Shown: positions 39,679 to 50,090 of the stretch, piece by piece
Numbering within the stretch: position 1 is the first letter of the stretch
Layout of the letters: each line of letters starts with the position of its first letter
Assembly: GCA_002238725.1 (NCBI GenBank)
Contig: MPMX01000001.1
Coordinates: forward strand, 186,001-250,000
DNA length: 64,000 nt
From: Rhodospirillaceae bacterium bin65
GTDB lineage: Bacteria; Pseudomonadota; Alphaproteobacteria; Bin65
Direction of reading: 5' to 3'
Translations under genes and position numbers: made by a program
The notes under the pieces: model-generated
What the model was told of the DNA's origin: nothing
What the model saw: only the letters and a program-made list of their open reading frames with translations
The model's database searches: none

Positions 39679-41469
39679 ATGAACCTTGCGACATCTCCGA
39701 AACCGAGCCCGTCCGCCGGCCCGGCTTCCCCCGCCCCTGCCGGAGCCGTGGCCGCCGCCGCCGGCACGCCGCTGGCGCCGGACTGCCACGGGCTGAATTT
39801 CTTCGAGATCGACGCCAGCCTGCAGGAGCTGCTGCCGCTCTATCTGCCGGATGATTTGCGCGCGCACATGCTCCCGCATTTCCGGCGGCTCGGCGCCATC
39901 GCCGGCGGGCGGCTCGACGAACTGGCGCGCATCGCCGACCGGCGCGGCCCGGTCCTGCATCCGCGCGACGCCTTCGGGCGCGACGAGGAATGGATCGAGT
40001 TCCACCCGGCCTACCGGGAGATGGAGCGGATCGGCTTCGGCGAGTTCGGCATTCACGCGATGTCGCGCCGGCCCGGCGTGCTCGGCTGGAACGGTACGCC
40101 GGTGACGGCGAAATACATCCTGCAATATTTGTTCGTGCAGTCGGAATTCGCCCTGATGTGCCCGATCTCGGTGACCGACACCTCGACCCATCTGATCCAG
40201 AAATACGGCGACGAGGCGGTCCGGCGGCGCTTCGTCCCCCGGCTGACCAGCCAGGACATGGGCGAGATCTACAAGGCCGCCCAGTTCATGACCGAAAAGG
40301 CCGGCGGCTCCGACGTCGGCCGGATCGAACTGGCCGCCCGGCGGGAAGACGGGCCGGACGGCCCCGAATGGCGGCTGTACGGCGACAAGTGGTTCTGCTC
40401 CTGCGCCGATGCCGATGTCGCCCTGCTGCTGGCCCGGCCGGAGGGCGCGGCTCCGGGCACGGCGGGCCTCGGCCTGTTCGCCATGCCGAAGCGCCGCGAC
40501 GACGGCAGCCGCAACCGTTACCGGATCGTGCGCCTGAAGGACAAGCTGGGCAGCCGGTCCATGGCGTCGGGCGAGATCGTCTTCGAGGGCGCCGTCGCCT
40601 ATCCGCTCGGTCAGGTCGGGCCGGGCCGCAACGATGGCCTCAAGCAGATGCTGGACCAGGTCAATCTGAGCCGCCTGTCCCACGGCGTGCGCGCCGCCGC
40701 CATGATGCGGCGCTGCCTGAACGAGGCGCTGGTCGCGGCGCGGGGGCGGACGGCGTTCGGCGGCCCGGTCGCCGAAAAGCCCCTGATGCGCCGGCAGCTG
40801 CTGAAGCTGATGGTGCCGGCCGAGCAGGCCCTGTCGATGGCACTGTTCACCGCCGACCGGCTGGAGAAGGCGGAAAACGGCGATTCGGACGCGGCGGCGC
40901 TGGTCCGGCTGCTGACGCCATTGCTGAAATTCCGCACCTGCCGGGACAATATCGCGGTTGCGACCGGTGCGATGGAGGCGCGCGGCGGCAACGGCTATAT
41001 CGAAGACTTCGTCAACGCCCGGCTGGTCCGCGACGCCCATCTTGGCGTGCTCTGGGAGGGCACCTCCAACATCAACGCGCTGGACGTCGTCACCCGCGCC
41101 GTCGGCAAGGCGGGCGCCCAGGACGTGTTGCTGGAGACGCTGACCGGACTGCTCGAAACGGCGGACGGGCTGCCCGGCCAGCTTAAGGGCGCGCTGGGCC
41201 ACGCCGCCGGCCGGGCGATCGCGCTGGCTGAAGAGGTCGCCGGGGCCGGCGACGAGCCGCGCATGCGCCAGGCCTCGGACGCGCTTTACCACGCCACCAG
41301 CGCCGTCGCGATGGCCCATGAAGGCGCCCGGATCGCAAAAGCGGGCGGCAGCCGCAAGCGCCTGATGCTGGCGCAGACGGTGCTCGATTACCGGTTGAGC
41401 CCGCAGGACCCGCTGGCCCCGCGCGGCGACGACCCCGCGGTCGCAGCGGCACTACTCGACGCAGCGTGA
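39679..41469 (+). CDS. AidB-like acyl-CoA dehydrogenase
   Basis: The 596-residue flavoprotein has the acyl-CoA dehydrogenase fold with an extended N-terminus. Recognisable parts are LMCPISVTDTSTHLIQKYGD, the FAD-binding AAQFMTEKAGGSDVGRIEL, KDKLGSRSMASGEIVF and a C-terminal ARGGNGYIEDFVNARLVRDA followed by LWEGTSNINALDVV. These pieces, with the C-terminal extension, resemble AidB more than the short fatty-acyl dehydrogenases. AidB binds DNA in E. coli, but most homologues have unknown substrates. It lies 279 bases downstream of the peptidase, a gap with only a short CTCCCGAGGGGAG palindrome. Confidence 0.88.
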   Translation: MNLATSPKPSPSAGPASPAPAGAVAAAAGTPLAPDCHGLNFFEIDASLQELLPLYLPDDLRAHMLPHFRRLGAIAGGRLDELARIADRRGPVLHPRDAFGRDEEWIEFHPAYREMERIGFGEFGIHAMSRRPGVLGWNGTPVTAKYILQYLFVQSEFALMCPISVTDTSTHLIQKYGDEAVRRRFVPRLTSQDMGEIYKAAQFMTEKAGGSDVGRIELAARREDGPDGPEWRLYGDKWFCSCADADVALLLARPEGAAPGTAGLGLFAMPKRRDDGSRNRYRIVRLKDKLGSRSMASGEIVFEGAVAYPLGQVGPGRNDGLKQMLDQVNLSRLSHGVRAAAMMRRCLNEALVAARGRTAFGGPVAEKPLMRRQLLKLMVPAEQALSMALFTADRLEKAENGDSDAAALVRLLTPLLKFRTCRDNIAVATGAMEARGGNGYIEDFVNARLVRDAHLGVLWEGTSNINALDVVTRAVGKAGAQDVLLETLTGLLETADGLPGQLKGALGHAAGRAIALAEEVAGAGDEPRMRQASDALYHATSAVAMAHEGARIAKAGGSRKRLMLAQTVLDYRLSPQDPLAPRGDDPAVAAALLDAA

Positions 41470-41473
41470 CCTC

Positions 41474-41917
41474 TCAGGCCGGCGAAAGCATGAAATTGGC
41501 GTTGGCGCCGGCGACCGGCCTGGCCGGATCGTCCTGCCAGGCGAAGACGCGGACATTGGCGACCCGGGCGCCCAGCTTGGTGACGTTCGCCCTTGCGTAA
41601 GTGTCCTTGGGCCCGGCCGAGCGAAGGTAATCGACCGTGATCGTGATCGTCTTGGGGATGCGCAGGGTTTCCTGCATCCACAGCAGTTTCAGGATCGCCG
41701 CTGTCTCGAGCAGGCCGCCGATCGTGCCGCCGTGGATCGCCGGCAGGATCGGATTGCCGATGATGCGCTGGTTGAAGTTCATGCAGGAGACCAGATCGTC
41801 TCCGTCGAGCGCTGCGGTGATGTCGAGAAACCGGGCATAGGGAATCGCTTCGGCCATGGCGTTCGGGTCGCCCGCTGCGCGCGCCGCCGCAAGCCGCTCG
41901 GTCAGCGTGCCGCTCAT
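41474..41917 (-). CDS. PaaI-family (hotdog) thioesterase, second of a pair
   Basis: This 147-residue hotdog-fold protein shows PAIHGGTIGGLLETAAILKLL, the central helix with the catalytic region after HGG, and ITITVDYLRSAGPKDTYARA. It probably hydrolyses acyl-CoA thioesters. Its ATG overlaps the stop of the upstream thioesterase (ATGA, 41914-41917), so the two are co-translated and may form a mixed oligomer. It converges with the AidB-like gene, with a gap of only four bases. Confidence 0.88.
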   Translation of the reverse strand: MSGTLTERLAAARAAGDPNAMAEAIPYARFLDITAALDGDDLVSCMNFNQRIIGNPILPAIHGGTIGGLLETAAILKLLWMQETLRIPKTITITVDYLRSAGPKDTYARANVTKLGARVANVRVFAWQDDPARPVAGANANFMLSPA

Positions 41918-42429
41918 GCCGGCTTCTTTCCGCCGCCGTTCTTCCTGCGTTTCCCGACGAACATGAAGGTGCCGGTGGCGAGCGCGACCGTATCCTTGGG
42001 ATCGTCCTGATATGCGATCGCGCTGAGGAAGGCGATGGTGCGGGTCATCTTGGTCACCTCGGCCCGGGCGAACAGGTCGAGATGCGGCGTGGCCGGGCGC
42101 TGATAGTCGATGCGCAGGTCGAGGGTCACGATGCGCTCCGGCGGCTGCCGGGCGCTCATGGTCGCCATGCCGCACACGCTGTCGAGCAATGTCGTCACGA
42201 CGCCGCCGTGCATCACCATTTCGTCGGGATTGCCGACCAGCCGCTCGTGCCATGGCAGGCGCATGATCGCCATGCCCCTGGCGGAATGCACGACCTCCAG
42301 CCCGAGCTCCCGGCTGTGCGGGGTCGATCCGCTGATCAGCCGGAGCATTTCTTCGGTGGTCGGCGGCTTCTTGCCCTCCGGATCGCCTTTCGATCCGCGG
42401 CGCGCCGGCGTGACGGGGTCGTTTGCCAT
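41914..42429 (-). CDS. PaaI-family (hotdog) thioesterase, first of a pair
   Basis: The 171-residue protein carries [20 protein letters not shown], the hotdog central helix with the HGG motif and an Asp that usually acts as the general base. [20 protein letters not shown] forms the following strands. PaaI-type enzymes release aromatic or aliphatic acids from CoA. The N-terminal 25 residues are charged and probably disordered. It is divergent from the Nudix gene, with only 44 bases between starts. Confidence 0.9.
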   Translation of the reverse strand: MANDPVTPARRGSKGDPEGKKPPTTEEMLRLISGSTPHSRELGLEVVHSARGMAIMRLPWHERLVGNPDEMVMHGGVVTTLLDSVCGMATMSARQPPERIVTLDLRIDYQRPATPHLDLFARAEVTKMTRTIAFLSAIAYQDDPKDTVALATGTFMFVGKRRKNGGGKKPA

Positions 42430-42473
42430 GCCGGTGTCTTGTCAGCCCGCCCCAAGCCGGTCAAATTGCCTTC

Positions 42474-43118
42474 ATGACGCATAACCCGGCCAGCCCGGCC
42501 GGCTCCGGCAGTTCCGGAGACCGGCCGCCCCGCCAGCGATCCGGCACCGGCCAGGATGTGGGGCCGGACATCTGGAAGATCCCGGAGGGCGACGAGCGCG
42601 AGCGGCTGGTCTGCTCCGATTGCGGTTTCATCCACTACGACAACCCGAAGATCGTCGTCGGTTCCGTGGCGGTATGGGAAAACACGGTGCTGCTATGCCG
42701 CCGGGCGATCGCGCCGCGCATCGGCTACTGGACCCTGCCGGCCGGCTTCATGGAACTGCACGAGCGCTCGGAGACCGCGGCAGCGCGCGAAGCCTGGGAA
42801 GAAGCCCGCGCCGAGATCGAGGTGCACGACCTGTTCGCGCTTTACAACATCCCGCGCATCAGCCAGGTCCAGCTCTTCTATCGCGCCACCCTCAAGACGC
42901 CGGCGATCGAACCGGGGCCGGAGAGCACCGAGGTCCGCCTGTTCGGCTGGGACGAACTGCCGGAAGACGAGTTCGCTTTCCCGTCGGTCCCCTGGGCGCT
43001 GCAGCATTATCGCGAGATCGCCGGCGAGGCTTCGTTCGCCGTCCGCACCAACCCGCCGAGCGCCGCCGCCGACGGGCCAGACTACAGACCCAAGCAGCAG
43101 GAGCAACCGCGTGGCTGA
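42474..43118 (+). CDS. Nudix hydrolase with N-terminal zinc-ribbon-like segment
   Basis: The 214-residue protein has a [17 protein letters not shown] lead-in seen in NADH-pyrophosphatase-like and related Nudix proteins. The Nudix box is [20 protein letters not shown], which keeps the REx2EE core, although the final Gly is Ala. It probably cleaves a nucleoside diphosphate-linked compound; the substrate is unknown. Only one CxxC pair is present, so a complete zinc ribbon is doubtful. Its stop overlaps the start of the next gene. Confidence 0.9.
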   Translation: MTHNPASPAGSGSSGDRPPRQRSGTGQDVGPDIWKIPEGDERERLVCSDCGFIHYDNPKIVVGSVAVWENTVLLCRRAIAPRIGYWTLPAGFMELHERSETAAAREAWEEARAEIEVHDLFALYNIPRISQVQLFYRATLKTPAIEPGPESTEVRLFGWDELPEDEFAFPSVPWALQHYREIAGEASFAVRTNPPSAAADGPDYRPKQQEQPRG

Positions 43119-43902
43119 ATTCATTCAATACACCATCGACAATGGCGTCGGAATCATCACCCTGGACCGGCCGGAGGCGAACAACGCGCTCAACGCCGAC
43201 GCCGCGAAGGAATTGTGGGAAGCGGCGACCGAACTGACCGAGGATTCGTCTGCTCGGGCGATCCTGGTCCGGGCCAACGGCAAGATGTTCTGCTCCGGCG
43301 GCGATCTGAAATTCATGCTGGCGCTGGAAAACGAAGCGGCGCTCGCCAAGGCGCTGAAGGTAACCACGACCTATTTCCACGCGGCGGTCGCGCGGCTCCT
43401 GCGCGGCAATGCGCCGGTCGTCATGGCGGTGCAGGGCGCGGCGGCCGGCGGCGGCTTCAGCTTCGCGATCACCGGCGACATCGTGATCGCCGCGGAAAGC
43501 GCAAGGTTCAAGATGGCCTACACGGCCTCCGGCATCAGCCCGGACGGCGGATCGACATGGTTCCTGCCCCGGCTGGTCGGCATGCGGGTGGCGCAACGCC
43601 TGGCGTTGGAAAATCCCACCCTGACAGCACAGGAAGCGCTGGACCTCAACCTGATAACCCGGGTCGTACCGGACGACAGCCTTGCCGAGACTGCGATGGA
43701 AACCGCCCGCCGCTTTGCCGAGGGGCCGACCCTGGCCTACGGCCGGACCAAGCAGCTGTTCGCCGAAACCTGGGCCAACGGGCCGGAACACCAGATGGAA
43801 CTGGAAACCGTGGCCGTGGCCGCCAGCGCCCGCACACGGGATATGAACGAAGGCCTGGCGGCCTTCTCCGCGAAACGGGCGCCGGTCTTCAAGGGGGCCT
43901 GA
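43111..43902 (+). CDS. Enoyl-CoA hydratase/isomerase family protein
   Basis: The 263-residue crotonase-fold protein has [20 protein letters not shown], the oxyanion-hole [10 protein letters not shown] and the second oxyanion strand [20 protein letters not shown]. The usual catalytic Glu pair is not evident: the segment after the second strand reads [20 protein letters not shown], with Asp-Gly-Gly in place, which is common in isomerase-like crotonases. GTG 43111 overlaps the Nudix stop. The role is acyl-CoA metabolism, probably isomerisation or hydration. Confidence 0.88.
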   Translation: MAEFIQYTIDNGVGIITLDRPEANNALNADAAKELWEAATELTEDSSARAILVRANGKMFCSGGDLKFMLALENEAALAKALKVTTTYFHAAVARLLRGNAPVVMAVQGAAAGGGFSFAITGDIVIAAESARFKMAYTASGISPDGGSTWFLPRLVGMRVAQRLALENPTLTAQEALDLNLITRVVPDDSLAETAMETARRFAEGPTLAYGRTKQLFAETWANGPEHQMELETVAVAASARTRDMNEGLAAFSAKRAPVFKGA

Positions 43903-43919
43903 GCCCGCCCGGAACCCGT

Positions 43920-44642
43920 CTAGTACATGTGCTGGCCGCCGTTGATGCTGAGCGTCGAGCCGGTGATGAAGTCGGCATCGTCGCCGGTCAGGAAGACCAC
44001 GCCGCGGGCGATGTCTCTCGCGTTGCCCAGGCGGCCGACCGGGATCCGCTGGATAATCCGCTCCAGCACCTTCTGCGGCACGGCACGGACCATGTCGGTG
44101 TCGACATAGCCGGGCGCGATGGCGTTGACGGTGATGCCCTGGGCGGCACCCTCCTGGGCCAGCGCCTTGGTGAAGCCGTGGATGCCGGACTTGGCGGCGG
44201 CGTAGTTCACCTGGCCGTACTGGCCGCCCTGTCCGTTGATCGAGCCGATGTTGACGATTCGGCCGAACTTGCGGGCGCGCATGCTCTCGATGACGGCGCG
44301 CGAGCAGTTGAAACATGATGAGAGGTTGGTGCGGATGACGTCGTCCCAGTTGTCGTAGGACATCCGGTGCATGGTGCCGTCGCGGGTGATGCCGGCGTTG
44401 TTGACCAGAATATCGATGGGTCCGAGATCGGCCTCGACCCGGGCGACGCCTTCCGTGACCGCTTCGTAATCGCCGACGTCGAACTTGTAGGCCTTGATGC
44501 CGGTGCGGTCGGAAAACTCCATCGCCCGCTCGACATTGCCGCCATAGTTCGCTGCGACCGCGCAGCCGGCCTCCTTGAGGGCGATGGAAATCGCTTCGCC
44601 GATGCCACGGGTGCCGCCCGTGACCAGTGCTACACGCGCCAT
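43920..44642 (-). CDS. phaB: Acetoacetyl-CoA reductase
   Basis: PhaB reduces acetoacetyl-CoA to (R)-3-hydroxybutyryl-CoA, the PHB monomer donor. The 240-residue SDR has the TGGTRGIG nucleotide motif (residues 8-15), VNNAGITRDGTMHRM, and the catalytic Ser/Tyr/Lys in NIGSINGQGGQYGQVNYAAAK. The GQYGQVNYAAAKSG signature distinguishes PhaB from FabG. A strong AGGAG precedes ATG 44642. It follows phaA on the same strand, with 135 bases between. Confidence 0.95.
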   Translation of the reverse strand: MARVALVTGGTRGIGEAISIALKEAGCAVAANYGGNVERAMEFSDRTGIKAYKFDVGDYEAVTEGVARVEADLGPIDILVNNAGITRDGTMHRMSYDNWDDVIRTNLSSCFNCSRAVIESMRARKFGRIVNIGSINGQGGQYGQVNYAAAKSGIHGFTKALAQEGAAQGITVNAIAPGYVDTDMVRAVPQKVLERIIQRIPVGRLGNARDIARGVVFLTGDDADFITGSTLSINGGQHMY

Positions 44643-44777
44643 GATTTCAGTCTCCTGTTGAGCAGCCCGCCATCGGTCATTCTGCGATGGCGCCCCGCAT
44701 CCTGCCGGGTTCGTTCGAGGGGTGAGCGTGCGGCGCGGAAAGTCCGGGGCGCCGCACGGTACGGTTGTCGGTTCGGA

Positions 44778-45953
<1,176 letters not shown>

Positions 45954-46096
45954 GGAAGAGTCCTCCTGAAGTTCCGGCCCGACGAGCCGGTTGGGATCGA
46001 TCTGCGGGATGCCGGCGCGCGGCGAATCCGGCCTGGAGCCGAACCGGAAGGGTACGGATCGGACCGGTGGCGCGCCAATACCCGATCATTGAATCC

Positions 46097-46125
46097 ATTA
46101 TAATGGTGCAGTGCAGCATTTTCAA
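46097..46125 (-). promoter_or_regulatory. Strong putative sigma-70 promoter for phaA-phaB
   Basis: On the minus strand, TTGAAA (46120-46125) and TATAAT (46097-46102) are separated by exactly 17 bases, a near-consensus promoter. The spacer contains repeated TGCA units (ATGCTGCACTGCACCAT). Transcription would start near 46090, giving a leader of about 135 bases. TGC/GCA-rich sites are bound by PhaR in other alphaproteobacteria, so control by the nearby PhaR is plausible. Confidence 0.65.
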
Positions 46126-46191
46126 GTGCACATGCGAAATAAGGTCGGAACGTCGCGGTTCGGCCGGTCCCGTACATGGCCGTCCTCCCCG

Positions 46192-47361
46192 TCACCGTGC
46201 GAGCGACTGCTGCCAGGCCAGCAGCGGCCGCCAGGTCTCCCGCTCGGCCCGGCGCCCGGCCATCATGCCGATATGGCCGGCCCGCGCGATCCGGATCTCG
46301 GCTTCGGGCAACAGGCGCGCCAATGCCATTGCGGACTCCTGCGGGACGATCCGGTCCCGGTCGGGGATAATGGCGAGGGCCGGCAGGCCGATCTCTTCCG
46401 GCCGGACAGTTGTAACGCCGACAGTCCATCGCCCGGATGCGGTGAGATTATCGCCATACCAGCTCTGTAGCGTTTCGCGCGCAATCGGCAAAGGCAGCGG
46501 AATGCCGTCGTTCAGCCAGTCCTCCAGCGCCACGAAGCGCCGCGCCGCATCGGAATCCGGCGCCATGCGGGCAAAGGCGCGGAATTTCCGGAACGCCACC
46601 ATCGGATCGTTGGCCGCGAACAGGGCCTGCAAGGCATCGACGGGAAATTGCCCCAGCGCGTTGAGCGTGGGCAACCAGGCGCCGGTGAGTTCGGCCAGCG
46701 CCCGGGCCTGCGCCGGCCGCTCGGCATGAAAATCCCAGGGTGTCGCCAGGACGGCAAGGCCGGCCACTTCGGCCATCTTTTGCTGCGCCGCAACCAGCGC
46801 CAGCAACCCGCCCATACAGTACCCGACCAGGGCGGGCGGGCCAGCGCGCGCCGCGACATCGGCCAGCGCCGGCATCAGCCGCTCCCGGATCAGCCGGTCG
46901 AGATCGAACCCGCTTTCTTCGCTGTCCGGCGTGTTCCATTCCAGCAGATAGACCGGCGCACCGGCGGCTGCCAGGAACCGGGCGAGCGAAACATCCGGCA
47001 TCAGGTCGAGCACATATCCGCGATTGACCAGCGAAGGGATCAGCAGGAGCGGCGGCCCCGCCCCGCGGCCGGACCGGCCGGGCTTCGAATATTCGAGCAG
47101 ACGGACCGTGCCGTAGCGTGCGACCGGCGGCGGCTCCGGCATCGACCGCCGGTAGGGATGTGCGCGATAGGCGACGATGCCGGCGAGGAATTCCTGAAAC
47201 GCCCGGGCGGAAACCCTGCCGATCGCCGTCGCTACAGCGGCGTCATCGTGGACAGCCAGCCGGCTGCGGAGCGCCGCAGCTTCAGGACCGTTCCAGCCGG
47301 GCCAGCCGTTCCTCAATCCGGTCAAGCCGCTCAAGCAGCTCGCGGACGCGATCGTCGCCAT
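46192..47361 (-). CDS. Short PhaC-like PHA synthase / alpha-beta hydrolase
   Basis: The protein resembles poly(3-hydroxyalkanoate) synthases: PLLLIPSLVNRGYVLDLMPD, then the nucleophile Cys in VGYCMGGLLALVAAQ. Asp is in IIPDRDRIVP and His in RAGHIGMMAG, completing Cys-Asp-His. At roughly 360-390 residues it is far shorter than class I PhaC (about 590) and near class III PhaC. The start is uncertain: ATG 47361 lies within the upstream gene (80-base overlap), and no good start codon is visible nearer its stop. The frame is open to 47427. It could instead be an esterase of the PhaC superfamily. Confidence 0.75.
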   Translation of the reverse strand: MATIASASCLSGLTGLRNGWPGWNGPEAAALRSRLAVHDDAAVATAIGRVSARAFQEFLAGIVAYRAHPYRRSMPEPPPVARYGTVRLLEYSKPGRSGRGAGPPLLLIPSLVNRGYVLDLMPDVSLARFLAAAGAPVYLLEWNTPDSEESGFDLDRLIRERLMPALADVAARAGPPALVGYCMGGLLALVAAQQKMAEVAGLAVLATPWDFHAERPAQARALAELTGAWLPTLNALGQFPVDALQALFAANDPMVAFRKFRAFARMAPDSDAARRFVALEDWLNDGIPLPLPIARETLQSWYGDNLTASGRWTVGVTTVRPEEIGLPALAIIPDRDRIVPQESAMALARLLPEAEIRIARAGHIGMMAGRRAERETWRPLLAWQQSLAR

Positions 47362-47647
47362 CCACAGATGCAGGCCGCACGGGCGCGGCGACATCCGGCG
47401 GTTGAGGCCGATCCGATCGGAACTCATCCTGCGCCTCCCCCGGCCGCCCCGCCGATGTTTCCGCCGATTCTGCAGGAGCGCCGGCCTGCCCCCACTTCGC
47501 GAAAAAGCCCGAGATCGCTTCCGAAACGGCCGGGTTCGCCGAGAGCGCGGTCAACTGATCCTGCCACAGATCCAGATATTGCCGGGCCAGTTCGTCGAGC
47601 GGATCCGGCGCTTCGTCCTGGGCGCGCTCATCTTCCGTTCCAGTCAT
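47282..47647 (-). CDS. Small protein upstream of PhaC-like gene, possible synthase partner
   Basis: This 121-residue protein is acidic and helical. It has LARQYLDLWQDQLTALSANP and AISGFFAKWGQ near the N-terminus, a Pro/Ala-rich linker, and a C-terminal coiled-coil VRELLERLDRIEERLARLER. The DLWQDQ segment and coiled coil recall the PhaE/PhaR small subunits of class III/IV synthases and phasins, but it is much shorter than PhaE. The overlap with the PhaC-like gene supports a functional link. The family assignment is inference. Confidence 0.6.
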   Translation of the reverse strand: MTGTEDERAQDEAPDPLDELARQYLDLWQDQLTALSANPAVSEAISGFFAKWGQAGAPAESAETSAGRPGEAQDEFRSDRPQPPDVAAPVRPASVDGDDRVRELLERLDRIEERLARLERS

Positions 47648-47913
47648 GGCGCAGCATAGCGCGCGCCGCTGTCATGCGCCAATTCCTTTGGATTCCGACC
47701 TGCCGAACCCGGCTCTGCCGGCGGATGCGTTCGGCCGGTGGGCAAGCTGCCGATCCGTGCGTATCCGCATTATTGCGCGCCTGCGAAATGAATCTTGCGC
47801 ATTGCGGCATAATCCTGCCATGCTTGAAAATACCGGAATTCGAGACCGGCCGTCTGCCCGCCGACTTCGAGCGGCGACGCGGGCGCCGGCAGCTGCGGGA
47901 GGACTGCATCGCC

Positions 47914-48513
47914 ATGCCCAGCAAGAAGCAGCCGGGCGTCGACGGACGGGTTGTCATCAAGAAGTATGCGAACCGCCGCCTCTACAACACGGCAACCAGC
48001 AGCTATGTCACCCTGGACGACCTGAGCGGAATGGTCCGCAGCGATATCGATTTCGTGGTCTATGACGCGAAATCGGGCGAAGACATCACCCGTTCGGTGC
48101 TGACCCAGATTATCGTCGAGGAGGAATCCAAGGGGCACAATCTGTTGCCGATCGGCTTCCTGCGCCAGCTGATCGGCATGTATGGCGATTCGCTTCAGGA
48201 GCTCGTGCCCAAATATCTGGAGCACAGCATGGAGAGCTTCATCGACAACCAGGAGCAGATGCGCGAATACATGACCGAAGCGTTCGACGGCATGTTTCCG
48301 TTCGGCTCGCTGGAAGACCTGAGCCAGCAGAATATGGCGATGATGAAACAGGCGCTGGCCATGTTCAATCCGTACCAGGCCGCCGCAGCCGCCAAGGCGG
48401 CGGACAAGAACCCGGCGTCCGGCGCTGCCGACCCCTTCGCCCTGATGCAGGCGCAGATCGATGCGCTGCAGGAGCAGATGCAGGCCCTGGCCGGCCTGAA
48501 CAGGAAGAAATAG
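47914..48513 (+). CDS. phaR: Polyhydroxyalkanoate synthesis repressor PhaR
   Basis: PhaR senses PHA granules and represses phasin and its own gene. The 199-residue protein has the DNA-binding N-domain VIKKYANRRLYNTATSSYVT (residues 13-32), followed by the PHB accumulation regulatory domain with EDITRSVLTQIIVEEESKG and LLPIGFLRQLIGMYGDSLQ. The C-terminal part is Met/Gln/Ala-rich, with a coiled-coil QAQIDALQEQMQALAGL that binds the granule. ATG 47914 is the conserved start. It is divergent from the small protein and PhaC-like genes. Confidence 0.95.
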   Translation: MPSKKQPGVDGRVVIKKYANRRLYNTATSSYVTLDDLSGMVRSDIDFVVYDAKSGEDITRSVLTQIIVEEESKGHNLLPIGFLRQLIGMYGDSLQELVPKYLEHSMESFIDNQEQMREYMTEAFDGMFPFGSLEDLSQQNMAMMKQALAMFNPYQAAAAAKAADKNPASGAADPFALMQAQIDALQEQMQALAGLNRKK

Positions 48514-48566
48514 AAGCGCCCTCCACATGGCCGGTTCGCCGGCGATTCCAACCGACGCGACGGCCC

Positions 48567-50090
48567 ATGGACAATCCGGAAACAGTTCTGGACCTGCTGC
48601 AATCGGGCGAGCCCGAAGCACCCGCCCTGGGCGGGGAACGGCACGATAGCCTGACCTTCGCCGGCCTGCGGGCCCTGGGCCGGAAGACTGCGGCCAGCCT
48701 CGCCGCCCACGGAATCGGCCGCGGCGACCGGATCGCCATCGTGCTTTCCAACGGGCCGGAAATGGCGTCCGCCTTTGTGGCCATGGCAGGGTGCGCCACC
48801 ACCGCGCCGCTGAACCCGGCCTACCGGGCGGAGGAATTCCGCTTCTATCTGAGCGATTTGCGCGCCAACGCCCTGATTATCGAACGGGACATGGAAAGCC
48901 CTGCCCGGCAGGCCGCCGCCGAACTATCCGTGCCGATCATCGAGCTTTCCGCAGAAAGCGGCGGACCGGCGGGCGCTTTTACGCTTTCCGGAGACGCCGG
49001 CGCCGCAGACCCGGATACGACAGCGCCCGGACCGGGCGATATCGCGCTGATCCTGCACACCTCGGGGACCACCTCGCGGCCGAAGATCGTGCCGCTGACC
49101 CAGCGCAACATTTGCGCTTCGGCCCTGAACATCGCGCAGACCCTGGAGCTGGCGCCGGCCGACCGCTGCCTGAACATCATGCCGCTGTTCCATATCCACG
49201 GCCTGATCGGCGCGGTGCTGTCGAGCCTGGGCGCCGGCGCTTCGGTCTGGTGTGCGCCGGGCTTCAACGCGCTGCGTTTCTTCGCCTGGATGGCGCAAGC
49301 GGCGCCGACCTGGTACAGCGCCGTGCCGACCATGCATCAGGCTATCCTGTCCCGCGCCGGCCGCAACCGGGATGCCATCGACACAGCCGCCCTCCGCCTT
49401 ATCCGCTCGTCCTCCTCCTCCCTGCCGCCGCAGGTCATGGCCGCGCTGGAGGAGACGTTCGGCTGCCCGGTCATCGAAAGCTACGGCATGACGGAAGCGG
49501 CCCACCAGATGGCCTCGAACCCGCTGCCGCCCGCCGCGCGCAAAGCCGGTACCGTGGGGATCGCCGCCGGTCCCGAAATCGCCGTGCTGGATCGGGCGAA
49601 CCGGCCGGTGCCGCCGGCGACCGTCGGCGAAGTCTGCATCCGCGGAGCCAACGTCACGGCGGGTTACGAAGCGAACCCGGAGGCCAATGCCGAAGCCTTT
49701 GCCGGCGGCTGGTTCCATACCGGCGATCTCGGACTGCTGGATGCCGACGGCTATCTGACCATCGCCGGGCGGATCAAGGAGATCATCAACCGCGGCGGCG
49801 AGAAGATTTCGCCGCGCGAGGTCGACGAGGTGCTGCTGGACCATCCGAACGTGGCGCAAGCCGTCACCTTCGCCCTGCCCCACGACAAGCTGGGCGAGGA
49901 GGTCGTCGCCGCCATCGTGCCGGCGGATGGCGACGGCGTGGACGAACGGGCGTTGCGCGACTTCGCCGCCGAACGGCTGGCCGACTTCAAAGTGCCGCGC
50001 AGGATTATCGTGCTCGAAGAGATTCCGAAGGGCGCGACCGGCAAGGTCCAGCGCATCGGCCTGCACGAGAAACTGGCGGCCTATCTATGA
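48567..50090 (+). CDS. AMP-dependent acyl-CoA ligase, oxalate/FadD-like
   Basis: The 507-residue enzyme activates a carboxylic acid as AMP then CoA ester. The P-loop motif is LHTSGTTSRPKIVPLTQRN (about 168-186), the next core ESYGMTEAAHQMASNP, then GWFHTGDLGLLDADGYL and the C-terminal catalytic Lys in KGATGKVQRIGL. TSGTTSRPK with PLTQRN resembles the oxalate--CoA ligase branch (Pcs60-like), but small aliphatic acids are possible. It is coupled to the next gene (ATGA). 53 bases separate it from phaR. Confidence 0.9.
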   Translation: MDNPETVLDLLQSGEPEAPALGGERHDSLTFAGLRALGRKTAASLAAHGIGRGDRIAIVLSNGPEMASAFVAMAGCATTAPLNPAYRAEEFRFYLSDLRANALIIERDMESPARQAAAELSVPIIELSAESGGPAGAFTLSGDAGAADPDTTAPGPGDIALILHTSGTTSRPKIVPLTQRNICASALNIAQTLELAPADRCLNIMPLFHIHGLIGAVLSSLGAGASVWCAPGFNALRFFAWMAQAAPTWYSAVPTMHQAILSRAGRNRDAIDTAALRLIRSSSSSLPPQVMAALEETFGCPVIESYGMTEAAHQMASNPLPPAARKAGTVGIAAGPEIAVLDRANRPVPPATVGEVCIRGANVTAGYEANPEANAEAFAGGWFHTGDLGLLDADGYLTIAGRIKEIINRGGEKISPREVDEVLLDHPNVAQAVTFALPHDKLGEEVVAAIVPADGDGVDERALRDFAAERLADFKVPRRIIVLEEIPKGATGKVQRIGLHEKLAAYL

